Positions 53,796-62,608 of a stretch of DNA of 64,000 nt are shown one piece after another (position 1 is the first letter of the stretch; the number at the start of each line of letters is the position of its first letter). The notes beneath the pieces are model-generated. The model was not told the DNA's origin. It ran no database searches and worked only from the letters and a program-made list of their open reading frames with translations. The translations under genes were made by a program, and so were the position numbers. The DNA is from Paenirhodobacter ferrireducens (lineage in GTDB: Bacteria; Pseudomonadota; Alphaproteobacteria; Rhodobacterales; Rhodobacteraceae): NCBI RefSeq assembly GCF_004022265.1, contig NZ_SAVB01000028.1:1-64000 (forward strand), written 5' to 3'.

Positions 53796-54635
53796 ATGAA
53801 AGATTTCTGGCACCGTTTCCGCGCCAACAAGGGCGGGATCATCGGGCTGGCGCTGCTGGCGGCGATCGTGGCGGTCGCGCTGCTGGCGCCGCTGCTGTTT
53901 CCGGGCAACCCGTGGAAGATGGTGGCGCGTCCCTTCGTGCCGCCGTTCGAGGGGATGAAATTCCCGCTCGGCACCGATACGGTCGGGCGCAACGTGGCGG
54001 CGGGGCTGGCCTATGGCGGGCGGGTGTCGCTGCTGGTGGGGCTGGTCTCGACGCTTGCCGCGTTGCTGATCGGCATCCCGGTCGGCGCGCTCGCGGGCTA
54101 TTTCGGCGGCCGCATCGACGATCTGCTGATGCGCGTGACCGAGTTCTTCCAGACCGTGCCGAGCTTCGCCCTCGCCATCGTGATCGTGGCGATCTTCCAG
54201 CCCTCGGTGGTGTCGATCACGCTTGCCATCGGCATCGTGTCCTGGCCGCCGGTGGCGCGGCTGGTGCGCGGCGAGGTGATGTCGCTGCGCCAGCGCGAAT
54301 ATATCGAGGCGGCGATCTTGCAGGGCCTGTCGACGCCGGCGATCATCTTGCGCCAGATCCTGCCCAACGCGGTTTCGCCGATCATCGTGATGGCCTCGCT
54401 GATGGTGGCCTCGGCGATCCTGCTGGAAAGCTCGCTGTCGTTTCTCGGCCTCGGCGATCCCAACCTGATGAGCTGGGGCTACATGATCGGCGCGGCGCGC
54501 ACGGTGATCCGTCAGGCGTGGTGGCTGTCGCTGTTTCCGGGCGTGGCGATCGTGCTGACGGTGCTGGCGCTGAACCTGATCGGCGAAAGCCTGAATGACG
54601 CGCTGAACCCGCGCCTGTCGCGCCGGAGGAGCTGA
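53796..54635 (+). CDS. Peptide-type ABC transporter permease (DppC/OppC-like)
   Basis: A 279-residue inner-membrane permease of normal DppC length, unlike the long form in the first peptide importer. It has the motifs LGTDTVGRNVAAGLAYGGRV and QREYIEAAILQGLSTPAIIL (EAA-type loop). The ATG at 53796 with AGGAG at a good distance is preferred to the GTG three bases earlier. The ATPase gene starts one base after the stop. Confidence 0.92.
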   Translation: MKDFWHRFRANKGGIIGLALLAAIVAVALLAPLLFPGNPWKMVARPFVPPFEGMKFPLGTDTVGRNVAAGLAYGGRVSLLVGLVSTLAALLIGIPVGALAGYFGGRIDDLLMRVTEFFQTVPSFALAIVIVAIFQPSVVSITLAIGIVSWPPVARLVRGEVMSLRQREYIEAAILQGLSTPAIILRQILPNAVSPIIVMASLMVASAILLESSLSFLGLGDPNLMSWGYMIGAARTVIRQAWWLSLFPGVAIVLTVLALNLIGESLNDALNPRLSRRRS

Positions 54636-54636
54636 G

Positions 54637-56223
54637 ATGGACATCGAACCCACCCTGAGCATCGAACATCTGACCGTCGATCTGCCCGAGGGCGCCGACC
54701 GTCCGCACGCGATCCGCGACGTCTCGCTGCAGTTGTGGCCCGGGCGCACGCTGTGCATCGTGGGCGAATCCGGTTCCGGCAAGTCGATGTCGGCGAATGC
54801 GGTGATGGGGCTGTTGCCGAAGGGCGTCAGCGTCGGCGCCGGCCGCATCCTGTTCGGCGGCCGCGACATCACCCACCTGAGCGAGGCGCAGTATCAGGAG
54901 CTGCGCGGTCAGGGCATCGCGATGATCTTCCAGGAGCCGATGACCGCGCTCAACCCGCTGATGCGGATCGGTGCGCAGATCGCTGAGGTGTTCGAGGCCC
55001 ATGGTCGCCTCGCCCCCGCCGAGCGCGCGGCCCGGGCGCTGCAGCTGCTGCGCGAGGTCGGCATCCCCGACCCAGAGCGCGCTCAGTTCGCCTATCCGTT
55101 CCAGCTCTCGGGCGGGCAGCGCCAGCGCGTGGTGATCGCGATGGCGCTGGCGCTGGAGCCGCGGGTGCTGATCGCGGACGAGCCGACGACCGCCCTCGAT
55201 GTCACCACGCAGGCGCAGATCCTGCGCCTCATCAAGGACTTGCAGACCCGGCACGGGATGGCGGTGATGTTCGTCACCCACGATTTCGGCGTCGTGTCCG
55301 AGATCGCCGATGACGTCGCGGTGATCGAGCTGGGCGAGCTGGTCGAGCAGGGCCCGGCCGAAAAGGTGCTGAAGGCGCCCGATCACCCCTATACCCGCCG
55401 GCTGATCGCCGCGATCCCGACGGTCGAGTTCCGCGACGAACCGGCGCGCGAGGAACCGCTGCTGCGGGTGCGCGATCTGGTCAAGGAATTCCGCACCGGG
55501 GCGCGGGTGGTGAAGGCCTCGGATCACGTCACGCTCGATCTGATGCGGGGCGAGACGCTGGGGATCGTGGGCGAATCCGGCTCAGGCAAGTCGACGCTCG
55601 GGCGCGCCATCGTGCAGCTGGTCACACCCGATTCCGGCACGATCGAGATGGACGGCAAGGATATCTCGCATCTCAGGGGCGCAGCGCTGCGCGCGCATCG
55701 CAAGCGGATCCAGATGATCTTTCAGGATCCCTATGCCTCGCTCAATCCGCGCGCGCGCATCGGCCGCATTCTGACCGAAGGCCCCATCGCCCACGGCCGC
55801 CCCCGCGCCGAGGCCGAGGCACGGGCCCGCGAACTGCTGAGCCTCGTCGGGCTGAAGGCCTCGGCGATGGAGCGTTTCCCGCACGAATTCTCGGGCGGTC
55901 AGCGCCAGCGCATCGGCATCGCCCGGGCGCTCGCCCTCGAACCCGAGATCATCGTCGCCGACGAGGCGGTTTCGGCGCTTGATGTCTCGGTGCAGGCGCA
56001 GGTGCTCGATCTGCTCGAGGATCTGAAGCAGCGGCTCGGTCTGACCTTGCTGTTCGTCACCCATGACCTGCGTGTCGCGGGCAAGATCTGCGACCGGATC
56101 GCGGTGATGCAGAAGGGGCGCGTGGTCGAACTCGGCTCCGTCGAACAGGTCTTCCGCGCCCCGCGCGAGGCCTATACGCGCAGCCTGCTCGATGCCGCGC
56201 CGGGGCTGGAGGTGCAGCCATGA
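54637..56223 (+). CDS. Peptide-type ABC transporter, fused dual ATP-binding protein
   Basis: A 528-residue protein with two ABC domains. Walker A motifs are GESGSGKSM and GESGSGKST. The signature motifs are QLSGGQRQRV and EFSGGQRQRI. Walker B segments are VLIADEPTTALD and IIVADEAVSALD; the second has Ala-Val in place of Pro-Thr, which is common in such proteins. It powers the two permeases. The last four bases overlap the start of the FAD oxidase (ATGA), so transport and oxidation are coupled in expression. Confidence 0.93.
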   Translation: MDIEPTLSIEHLTVDLPEGADRPHAIRDVSLQLWPGRTLCIVGESGSGKSMSANAVMGLLPKGVSVGAGRILFGGRDITHLSEAQYQELRGQGIAMIFQEPMTALNPLMRIGAQIAEVFEAHGRLAPAERAARALQLLREVGIPDPERAQFAYPFQLSGGQRQRVVIAMALALEPRVLIADEPTTALDVTTQAQILRLIKDLQTRHGMAVMFVTHDFGVVSEIADDVAVIELGELVEQGPAEKVLKAPDHPYTRRLIAAIPTVEFRDEPAREEPLLRVRDLVKEFRTGARVVKASDHVTLDLMRGETLGIVGESGSGKSTLGRAIVQLVTPDSGTIEMDGKDISHLRGAALRAHRKRIQMIFQDPYASLNPRARIGRILTEGPIAHGRPRAEAEARARELLSLVGLKASAMERFPHEFSGGQRQRIGIARALALEPEIIVADEAVSALDVSVQAQVLDLLEDLKQRLGLTLLFVTHDLRVAGKICDRIAVMQKGRVVELGSVEQVFRAPREAYTRSLLDAAPGLEVQP

Positions 56224-57629
56224 GCGAGCTTCTGGCCGCTCTGGCGGCGATCGTCGGGCCGGTGCATGTGCTGACGGGGGCCGACACCGCCCCCTGGGAC
56301 AGCGACTGGACCGGGCATTACCGCGGTGCGCCTCTGGCCGTGGTGCGCCCGGCCGACCGCGACGAGGTGGCGGCGGTGCTGCGTCTGGCCAGTGCGCAGG
56401 GCGTGGCGGTGGTGCCGGTCTCGGGCAACACCGGGCTGAACGGCGGCGCGCTCGGCGAGGGCGCGATTGCGCTGTCGCTCGGGCGGCTGAACCGGCTGCG
56501 CGAGATCCGCGCGGACGCGCGCGTCGCGGTGGTCGAGGCCGGGGTGATCGTCGATGCGCTGAACGCGGCGGCGGCGGAACAGGGGCTGATGTTCCCGCTG
56601 TCCTTCGGCGCCTCGGGTTCGGCGATGATCGGCGGCGTGCTGTCGACCAACGCGGGCGGGGCGAATGTGCTGCGCTACGGCAATACCCGCGATCTGTGTC
56701 TGGGCGTCGAGGTGGTTCTGGCCGACGGCCGGGTGATGGATCTGATGACGGCGCTGCACAAGAACAACTCGGGCTTCGATCTGCGCGATCTGGTGATCGG
56801 CGCCGAGGGGCAGCTTGGCATCATCACCGCGGCGGTGCTGAAACTGCATCCGCTGCCGGCGACGGTGGTCACCGCGATGGTGGCGATGGAGACGCTTGAT
56901 CCCGCACCGGGGCTGCTGAACGCGTTGCAGGATGCCTCGGGCAATGCCGTCGTCGCCTTCGAGTTCATGCCGCGCAGCTTCGTCGAGGGCTATCTGGAGA
57001 TCGTCCCCGACAGCCGCGAGCCGTTCGACGCCCCCCATCCCGTCAACCTGCTGGTCGAGCTTGCCGCGCCGCAGCCGGGCGAGGGGCCGGGCATGGCGCT
57101 CGAATCCGTTCTCGCCGCGGCGATGGAAGAGGGCACTGTCACCGATGCGGTCATCGCCCAGAACGAGGCGCAGCGGCGCCAGATGTGGGCCCGGCGCGAG
57201 GCGGCGGCGGAAATCTCGTTCCGCCGGAACCCGGTGATCGACACCGACATCGCCGTGCCGCGCGACCGGGTGGCGGATTACCTGCGCCGGATCGAACCGC
57301 GCCTTCAGGCCCGCGATCCGGGCTGCGGGCTGATGTCGGTCGCGCATCTGGGCGACGGAAACATCCATTACACCTGCTATCCGACGCGCGACGAGCCCGC
57401 CCTGATGGCCGCTCTGCGCGCCGAGATCGACGCGCTGGCGATGGAGCTGAACGGCACCTTCTCGGCCGAGCACGGGGTGGGGCTGTCGAAGCTCGCCCCG
57501 ATGGCGCGCTACAAGGATCCGGTGGCGCTCGACGCGATGCGGGCGATCAAGGCGGCGCTCGATCCGCGCGGAATTCTCAATCCCGGCAAGACGCTTCCCC
57601 CGGCCGGGGCCAACAGGACAGGAGACTGA
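56220..57629 (+). CDS. FAD-linked oxidase, D-2-hydroxyacid dehydrogenase type (GlcD/D2HGDH-like)
   Basis: A 469-residue flavoprotein of the VAO-type FAD-binding family. The FAD site includes VVRPADRDEVAAVLRLA, VVPVSGNTGLNGGAL and GGVLSTNAGGANVLRYGNT. The C-terminal part has SVAHLGDGNIHYT and the metal-site type FSAEHGVGLSK. Relatives oxidise D-lactate, glycolate or D-2-hydroxyglutarate to keto acids. It is coupled to the ATPase and lies one base before the polyamine-deacetylase-like gene. It probably oxidises a hydroxy acid released from the imported substrate. Confidence 0.87.
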   Translation: MSELLAALAAIVGPVHVLTGADTAPWDSDWTGHYRGAPLAVVRPADRDEVAAVLRLASAQGVAVVPVSGNTGLNGGALGEGAIALSLGRLNRLREIRADARVAVVEAGVIVDALNAAAAEQGLMFPLSFGASGSAMIGGVLSTNAGGANVLRYGNTRDLCLGVEVVLADGRVMDLMTALHKNNSGFDLRDLVIGAEGQLGIITAAVLKLHPLPATVVTAMVAMETLDPAPGLLNALQDASGNAVVAFEFMPRSFVEGYLEIVPDSREPFDAPHPVNLLVELAAPQPGEGPGMALESVLAAAMEEGTVTDAVIAQNEAQRRQMWARREAAAEISFRRNPVIDTDIAVPRDRVADYLRRIEPRLQARDPGCGLMSVAHLGDGNIHYTCYPTRDEPALMAALRAEIDALAMELNGTFSAEHGVGLSKLAPMARYKDPVALDAMRAIKAALDPRGILNPGKTLPPAGANRTGD

Positions 57630-57630
57630 C

Positions 57631-58653
57631 ATGAAGGTCTTTTTCGACGAACGCCAGCGGCTGCACGATCCGCGCTTCCGGTTGCAGGACGGCAAGGTGG
57701 TGCTGAACCCCGACCGCCCCGACCGCGTGGCGGAGCTGTTGCGCGGTGCGCTGGCGGCAGGGCTGACGGCTGCGCCGAGCACCGATCACGGGATGGCGCC
57801 GCTCGCCGCGCTGCACACGCCGCGCTATCTGTCGTTCCTGCGTACGATCTACGACCGGCGTCGTGCCGAGGTGACCGACCTTGTCGAGGTCGTCCCCGGC
57901 CGCATCGTCCCTGAGCGCGAGCGGATCTATGCCTGGACCACCGAGGCGCAGATCGGCTACCACAACACCGATACCTCCTGCCCGATCTCGGCAAAAAGCT
58001 GGGAGGCGATCTACTGGTCGGCGCAGACCGCGCTGAGTGGCGCGGACGAGATCCTGTCGGGCGCACGCCGGGCCTATGCGCTGTCGCGCCCCTCGGGCCA
58101 TCATGCCTATCGCGAGGTCGCGGGCGGGTTCTGCTTCCTCAACAACAGCGGCATCGCGGCCGAGTATCTGCGCGCGCGCGGCCACCGCCCGGCGATCCTC
58201 GATATCGACGTGCATCACGGCAACGGCACGCAGGGCATCTTCTACGAGCGTGACGACGTGCTGACGGTCTCGCTGCATGTCGATCCGGAACAGTTCTACC
58301 CGTTCTATGCCGGCGGCGCGCAGGAGTGCGGCGCCTGCGCGGGGATCGGCTACAATCTGAACCTGCCGCTCGCCCGCGGCACCGATACCGAGGGCTATCT
58401 CGCCGCGCTCGACCGTGCGCTCGATCAGATCGCCTGTTTCGGGGCCTCGGTCGTGGTGGTGGCGCAGGGGCTTGATGCGCATGAGGACGATCCGTTCCAC
58501 GGCCTTGGCGTGACCACGGCGGGCTTCGCGCGCATCGGTCGGGCGATCGCTGGCCTCGGCCTGCCGGTGCTGAGCGTGCAGGAAGGCGGGTACATGCAGC
58601 CGAGCCTGCACGCCAACCTCACCAGCCTTCTCGCAGGGCTGCAATCGGCCTGA
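57631..58653 (+). CDS. Acetylpolyamine amidohydrolase-like histone-deacetylase family enzyme
   Basis: A 340-residue zinc hydrolase of the histone-deacetylase fold. The catalytic His157-His158 pair lies in RPSGHHAY. Zinc ligands are probably Asp193 and His195 (DIDVHHGNGTQ) and Asp282 (QGLDAHEDDPF). Length and residue positions closely match characterised acetylpolyamine amidohydrolases (about 341 residues), which deacetylate acetylputrescine, acetylspermidine and similar amines. It is last in the second peptide-type importer operon, so it may act on an imported N-acylated amine. A good hairpin follows. Confidence 0.9.
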   Translation: MKVFFDERQRLHDPRFRLQDGKVVLNPDRPDRVAELLRGALAAGLTAAPSTDHGMAPLAALHTPRYLSFLRTIYDRRRAEVTDLVEVVPGRIVPERERIYAWTTEAQIGYHNTDTSCPISAKSWEAIYWSAQTALSGADEILSGARRAYALSRPSGHHAYREVAGGFCFLNNSGIAAEYLRARGHRPAILDIDVHHGNGTQGIFYERDDVLTVSLHVDPEQFYPFYAGGAQECGACAGIGYNLNLPLARGTDTEGYLAALDRALDQIACFGASVVVVAQGLDAHEDDPFHGLGVTTAGFARIGRAIAGLGLPVLSVQEGGYMQPSLHANLTSLLAGLQSA

Positions 58654-58679
58654 CGAACCGCCCGGCACCAGCCGGTAGC

Positions 58680-58704
58680 CGCGTCCGGGAAGGCCCCGGG
58701 CGCG
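58680..58704 (+). terminator. Hairpin after the amidohydrolase operon
   Basis: CGCGTCCGGG, loop AAGGC, CCCGGGCGCG: a 10-bp stem with one G-U pair, followed by GTTTCGG. It lies 27 bases after the stop and is the likely end of the operon. Confidence 0.65.
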
Positions 58705-58742
58705 GTTTCGGCATGCCAGATTCCCGGGATAACCTTTCCAGA

Positions 58743-58769
58743 TCATAGGCATAGCCTGCACCTATTTGA
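58743..58769. promoter_or_regulatory. Candidate LysR box upstream of the M20 hydrolase operon
   Basis: CATAGGCATAGCCT (58744-58757) matches CATAGGCAAAGACT at 62094-62107 in 12 of 14 bases. ATAGG (58745-58749) and CCTAT (58761-58765) also form an inverted repeat. It sits about 105 bases before the hydrolase gene. The likely binder is the LysR protein encoded at 61105-62040. Confidence 0.55.
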
Positions 58770-58867
58770 GTTCCGGCGGCCGCGGTGCTTGTCTGGCGGC
58801 GACGGGGAGCCCGCCTCCCGCCCGCTGCCGCGCCCGGTGGCGACATCCGACACTCCAGGAGGTTCCC

Positions 58868-60118
58868 ATGAGCTTTACCCCCGATGCCCGCATCGACCTC
58901 GACCGCTACTGGTCGACCATCCAGCGCTCGGCCGAGATCGGGCAGGGCCGCGAAGGGGGCCTTGCCCGCCTGACCCTGACCGACAGCGACCGCGAGATGC
59001 GCGATCAGTTCGTCGCCTGGTGCGAGGCCGCGGGCCTTGCCGTCCGCGTCGACGAGATGGGCACGATCTACGGCCGGCGCGAGGGCACCGAGCCCGGCCT
59101 GCCGCCGATCCTGATCGGCAGCCACCTTGACACGCAGATCAACGGAGGCCGCTTTGACGGCATCGCAGGGGTGCTGGCCGGGCTCGAGGTGGTCCGGACG
59201 CTGAACGATCTCGGCCATGTGACGAAGCGGCCGATCGTCGTCGTCGACTGGACGAACGAGGAGGGCGCGCGCTTCTCCCCGCCGATGATTGCCTCAGGCG
59301 TCTTCGTCGGGCGCTACACGGCGGACTGGGCGCATGCACTGATCTCGGACGACGGGGCGCGCTTTGGCGACGAGCTTGAACGCATCGGCTACAAGGGGGA
59401 GATGCCCTGCGGTGCGGCGCCCGGGGACGTCGACGCCTATTTCGAGCTGCACATCGAGCAGGGGCCGATCCTCGATGCCGAGAAACGCCAGGTGGGCGTG
59501 GTCACCGGCGGCTATCCGAGCTACGGCATCCGCGTGCGGTTCGACGGCGAGACCGCACACACCGGCCCGACGCCGATGGACCTGCGCCACAATGCGCTGA
59601 TCGCCGGCGCGCGATTCCTGACTGCGGTCGACGATATCGGCTGGGATTTCGCGGTGATGGACGGCAAGGCCACCGGCTCGCGCCTCGCCGCCTGGCCGAA
59701 CAAGCCCGGCATCCTGTCCGAGACCGCGCAATGCGTCGCCGATGTGCGCCACCCGGACCCGATCACCGCCAAGGTGATGGCCGAGAAGATGCGCCGCGCC
59801 GCGCATGAGGCCGGTGCGCGTGCGGGCTGCTCCGTTACCATCGAGGACGAATGGGCCTGGGGCGGTGATATCTTTGACCATGGCATGGTCGACGCGATCC
59901 GCGCCGAGGCGGTGCGCCAGGGCTGGAACTGGCGCGACATCGAGGCCCAGGCCGGCCACGACGCCTATCACATGGCGATGCGCTTTCCGAGTGCGATGAT
60001 CTTCACCCCCTGCAAGGGCGGCATCACCCACAACAACAACGAAAGCTGCACCCCCGGCGATCTTGTTGCCGGGGTGAACATGCTGCTGCATGTGGCCGTG
60101 GCGCGGGCGGATCGCTGA
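58868..60118 (+). CDS. M20-family Zn-dependent amidohydrolase (N-carbamoyl-L-amino-acid hydrolase/allantoate type)
   Basis: A 416-residue metal hydrolase. Ligands of the two-metal site are visible: His86 and Asp88 in GSHLDT, Asp97 in GRFDG, Glu131-Glu132 in NEEG, and a His in ELHIEQGPILD. RFDGETAHTGPTPMDLRHNA and the late AGHDAYHMA fit the hydantoinase/carbamoylase subfamily, which splits N-carbamoyl amino acids, ureido-glycolate or allantoate. The ATG at 58868 follows AGGAGG. It overlaps the next gene by one base and is likely regulated by the LysR protein downstream. Confidence 0.88.
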   Translation: MSFTPDARIDLDRYWSTIQRSAEIGQGREGGLARLTLTDSDREMRDQFVAWCEAAGLAVRVDEMGTIYGRREGTEPGLPPILIGSHLDTQINGGRFDGIAGVLAGLEVVRTLNDLGHVTKRPIVVVDWTNEEGARFSPPMIASGVFVGRYTADWAHALISDDGARFGDELERIGYKGEMPCGAAPGDVDAYFELHIEQGPILDAEKRQVGVVTGGYPSYGIRVRFDGETAHTGPTPMDLRHNALIAGARFLTAVDDIGWDFAVMDGKATGSRLAAWPNKPGILSETAQCVADVRHPDPITAKVMAEKMRRAAHEAGARAGCSVTIEDEWAWGGDIFDHGMVDAIRAEAVRQGWNWRDIEAQAGHDAYHMAMRFPSAMIFTPCKGGITHNNNESCTPGDLVAGVNMLLHVAVARADR

Positions 60119-61047
60119 TGCAGGTCTTCGATCATGCGGCGGTTGAGGCCGCCCTCGACTGGCCGGGCCTGATCGCCGCTTTGCGTGACGGGTTCGCAAG
60201 CGGTGCGGCGATCGCGCCGGCGCGGCAATCCCTGGCCATCGAGCTGCCGGGGGGCGAGACCGCGACGCTGCTGGTGATGCCGGCGTGGGAAGGCGGGCGC
60301 GCGATCGGCGTCAAGGTGGTGACCTTCTTTCCCGGCAATGCCGCGAAGGGGCAGGCGACGATCAACGCGGGCTATCTGCTGTTTGATGGCGCCGACGGCC
60401 ACTGCGTTGCCGCAATCGAGGGCGACGCACTGACCGCACGGCGTACTGCGGCGGCCTCGGCGCTGGCGGCGGAATACCTTGTGCGGCGCGATGCGCGCGT
60501 GCTGACCGTCGTCGGGACCGGGCAACTGGCGATGGCGGTGGCCGAGGCCCATGCGGCGGTGCGCAGCTACGACCGCGTTCTGGTCTGGGGGCGCAGCCCG
60601 GAGAAGGCGCAGCGCGTGGCCCGGGCGCTGGCGGCGAAGGGGCTTGCGGCCGAGGCCGCGGCGGATCTTGAAAGCGCCTGTCGCGCGGCGGATGTGGTGT
60701 CCTGCGTCACCGCATCGACGCAACCGATGATCCGCGGCGCGTGGCTGCGCCCGGGCAGTCACCTTGATCTGATCGGCGCCTTCAAGGCGGACATGCGCGA
60801 AAGCGATACGCTTGCGGTGACGCAGGCGCGGGTCTTCGTCGATGGCCGGCCGGGCGCGCTGCTTGCGGGCGATCTTGCCCAGCCGGCGGCGGAAGGGGCC
60901 TTCGATCCGGCGGCGATCGTCGCGGATCTGGCCGAACTGACGCGCGGCGCTCCGGGGCGCCGCGACGCGACCGAGCGCACGCTCTTCAAGTCGGTCGGGC
61001 TGTCGCAGGAAGACCTGCTGGCCGCGATGCAGGTGGCGGCAGGCTGA
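60118..61047 (+). CDS. Ornithine cyclodeaminase/mu-crystallin family protein
   Basis: A 309-residue NAD(P)-binding protein. The nucleotide motif is VVGTGQLAMAVAEAH in the middle of the chain. KVVTFFPGNAAKGQATINAG and GDALTARRTAAASALAAEYL fit the family. Members deaminate ornithine to proline or act as alanine/imine dehydrogenases. It starts on the last base of the hydrolase stop (TGATG) and is second in the operon. Conversion of an amino acid freed by the hydrolase is a fair guess. Confidence 0.87.
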   Translation: MQVFDHAAVEAALDWPGLIAALRDGFASGAAIAPARQSLAIELPGGETATLLVMPAWEGGRAIGVKVVTFFPGNAAKGQATINAGYLLFDGADGHCVAAIEGDALTARRTAAASALAAEYLVRRDARVLTVVGTGQLAMAVAEAHAAVRSYDRVLVWGRSPEKAQRVARALAAKGLAAEAAADLESACRAADVVSCVTASTQPMIRGAWLRPGSHLDLIGAFKADMRESDTLAVTQARVFVDGRPGALLAGDLAQPAAEGAFDPAAIVADLAELTRGAPGRRDATERTLFKSVGLSQEDLLAAMQVAAG

Positions 61048-61073
61048 CGCCTCGGGCGAAGGCGCGGCGGGCA

Positions 61074-61103
61074 GGGGGGCGATGACGCCCCCCTTTCGGT
61101 TTT
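61074..61103 (+). terminator. Rho-independent terminator after the cyclodeaminase-like gene
   Basis: GGGGGGCG, loop ATGA, CGCCCCCC (61074-61093) followed by TTTCGGTTTT. This is the clearest intrinsic terminator in the window. It lies between convergent genes and may serve both. Confidence 0.85.
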
Positions 61104-61104
61104 C

Positions 61105-62040
61105 TCAGCCCATATCCGGATAGAGCGACAGCAGTTCTTCGAGCAGGTCGATGAATTTCTGCTCGGGCGGGGTGGGCTGCGTCAGCGGGCTGTGGACGAG
61201 AAAGACATCCGCGCCGAGCGGCTGATCGGTCAGCCGCAGCGGCCAGAGCCGCCCGGCCTTCTGCTCGTCGAAGGCCGCGGGCAGAGGCAGGATGCCGATG
61301 CCAAGGCCGGCAGTGATCATCCGCTGCACCTCCTGCAGGTCGGGGCTCGATCCGCCGATCCGGTTGCCGAGGTTCAGCCCCTCGCGCAGCATGATCATCG
61401 GCTCAAGCCCCATGCCTTCGGTGGCGCAGGTGAAGGCGACGAAGGATTCCTGCTGCAGATCCCGCGAGGTCACCTCGGTGCGGCCGTAAAGCGAATGTTC
61501 CGCGCCGCAGAAGATGCCGAACTCCTCGCGGAAGAGGTGGCGGCAGGTCAGCGTGATCAGCGGCTTGGTCAGCAGGCAGATGCCGATGCCGGCCTTCTCG
61601 TTGGTGATCCGGCGCACCGTCTCGGCAGAGTTCTGCACGTCGATCCGCCAGCTGATCGAGGGATGGCGCTGATGATAGAGCCGGATCGCCTCGTCGATCA
61701 GTGGCGAGTGCAGCTGGCTGATGATGCTGAGCCGCAGCTCGCCGAATTCCTCGTCGTTGCGGTCCTCGGTCAGAACCCCGATGCGGTCGACGGCGCGGAA
61801 CATCTCGGCGCATTCCTGATAGATCTTCTCGCCGCGCAGGGTGAGGGCAAAGTGCCGGCTGCCGCGGAAGATCAGCTGGCAGCCGAGCTGGTCTTCCAGC
61901 TTCTGCAGCGCGAGGCTGACCGAGGGCTGGCTCATGTTCAGCCGCTTTGCCGCGCGGGTGAGCCCCTTTTCCTCTGCGATGACGCAGAAGCTGCGCAGCA
62001 GGTTCCAGTTCAGATCGGACAGATCGGGACGCTGAGGCAT
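61105..62040 (-). CDS. LysR-family transcriptional regulator
   Basis: A 311-residue regulator. The N-terminal winged helix reads LTRAAKRLNMSQPSVSLALQ followed by LEDQLGCQLIFRGSRHF. The effector domain follows. The ATG at 62040 gives the normal LysR N-terminus (LNWNLLRSFCVIAEEKG). It is divergent from ridA. Similar ATAG...CTAT motifs lie in its own divergent region, ahead of the M20 hydrolase operon, and ahead of the second peptide-type importer, so it may control all three. The effector is unknown. Confidence 0.9.
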   Translation of the reverse strand: MPQRPDLSDLNWNLLRSFCVIAEEKGLTRAAKRLNMSQPSVSLALQKLEDQLGCQLIFRGSRHFALTLRGEKIYQECAEMFRAVDRIGVLTEDRNDEEFGELRLSIISQLHSPLIDEAIRLYHQRHPSISWRIDVQNSAETVRRITNEKAGIGICLLTKPLITLTCRHLFREEFGIFCGAEHSLYGRTEVTSRDLQQESFVAFTCATEGMGLEPMIMLREGLNLGNRIGGSSPDLQEVQRMITAGLGIGILPLPAAFDEQKAGRLWPLRLTDQPLGADVFLVHSPLTQPTPPEQKFIDLLEELLSLYPDMG

Positions 62041-62094
62041 GGGCGAGTCTCCGGTAGGCTGCATGCTTCTAGCACGGTCTGGCGGGGCCAAAGC

Positions 62095-62109
62095 ATAGGC
62101 AAAGACTAT
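62095..62109. promoter_or_regulatory. Candidate LysR box between lysR and ridA
   Basis: ATAG-GCAAAGA-CTAT is a perfect 4-base-arm dyad of the T-N11-A type, 55 bases before the regulator start and 95 before ridA. It shares 12 of 14 bases with the site at 58744-58757 and its arm layout with the site at 51073-51087. Confidence 0.6.
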
Positions 62110-62203
62110 TCTTCGGATCAAGACCGGAGGCAATTGCCATCTAGGTTCGACGCCGCCCGGTGCGTAGCGTCTGGGGGTCCCCGTGAACATGGAGCCCAGA
62201 GCA

Positions 62204-62554
62204 ATGACCCTCTCCCGCCTGCACCCCGGCCCGCGTATGAGCCAGGCCGTCATCCATGGCGACACAATCTGGCTTGCCGGGCAGGTCGGCGATCCGGCGG
62301 CCGACGTGACCACCCAGGTAAAACAGGCTCTTTCTGCCGTGGATGCGCTGCTGGCCGAGGCCGGAAGCGATCGCGCACATCTTTTGCAGGTGATCGTCTG
62401 GCTGGCCGACATGGCGGATTTCGATGCCATGAACGCGGTCTATGACGCCTGGGTCGACCCGGCGAACCCGCCGGTGCGGGCCTGTGGCGAGGCGCGCCTT
62501 GCCGGGCCCGGATATCGGGTGGAATTCATCGTCACTGCCGCCTGCCATCAATAA
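62204..62554 (+). CDS. RidA family (reactive intermediate deaminase) protein
   Basis: A 116-residue protein of the RidA/YjgF family. Segments WLAGQVGDPAADVTTQVKQA and LLQVIVWLADMADFDAMNAV are typical. The C-terminal part has PPVRACGEARLAGPGYRVEF, where family members keep the catalytic Arg and Glu. They hydrolyse reactive imines and enamines that arise in amino-acid breakdown, which suits the cyclodeaminase-like gene nearby. The ATG at 62204 with GGAG upstream is chosen over two earlier starts. Confidence 0.88.
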   Translation: MTLSRLHPGPRMSQAVIHGDTIWLAGQVGDPAADVTTQVKQALSAVDALLAEAGSDRAHLLQVIVWLADMADFDAMNAVYDAWVDPANPPVRACGEARLAGPGYRVEFIVTAACHQ

Positions 62555-62608
62555 GCACAGCCTATGGCTGCCCCCCTTTCCGCCGGGGCAGCCGGAACCG
62601 GAGATGCC

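Noticed and set aside
62558-62570. CAGCC-TAT-GGCTG dyad as a fourth LysR site
   Set aside because: It is a perfect short dyad, but it lies inside the ridA-rraA interval at a position without a needed promoter, and its arms differ from the other sites. Chance is more likely.
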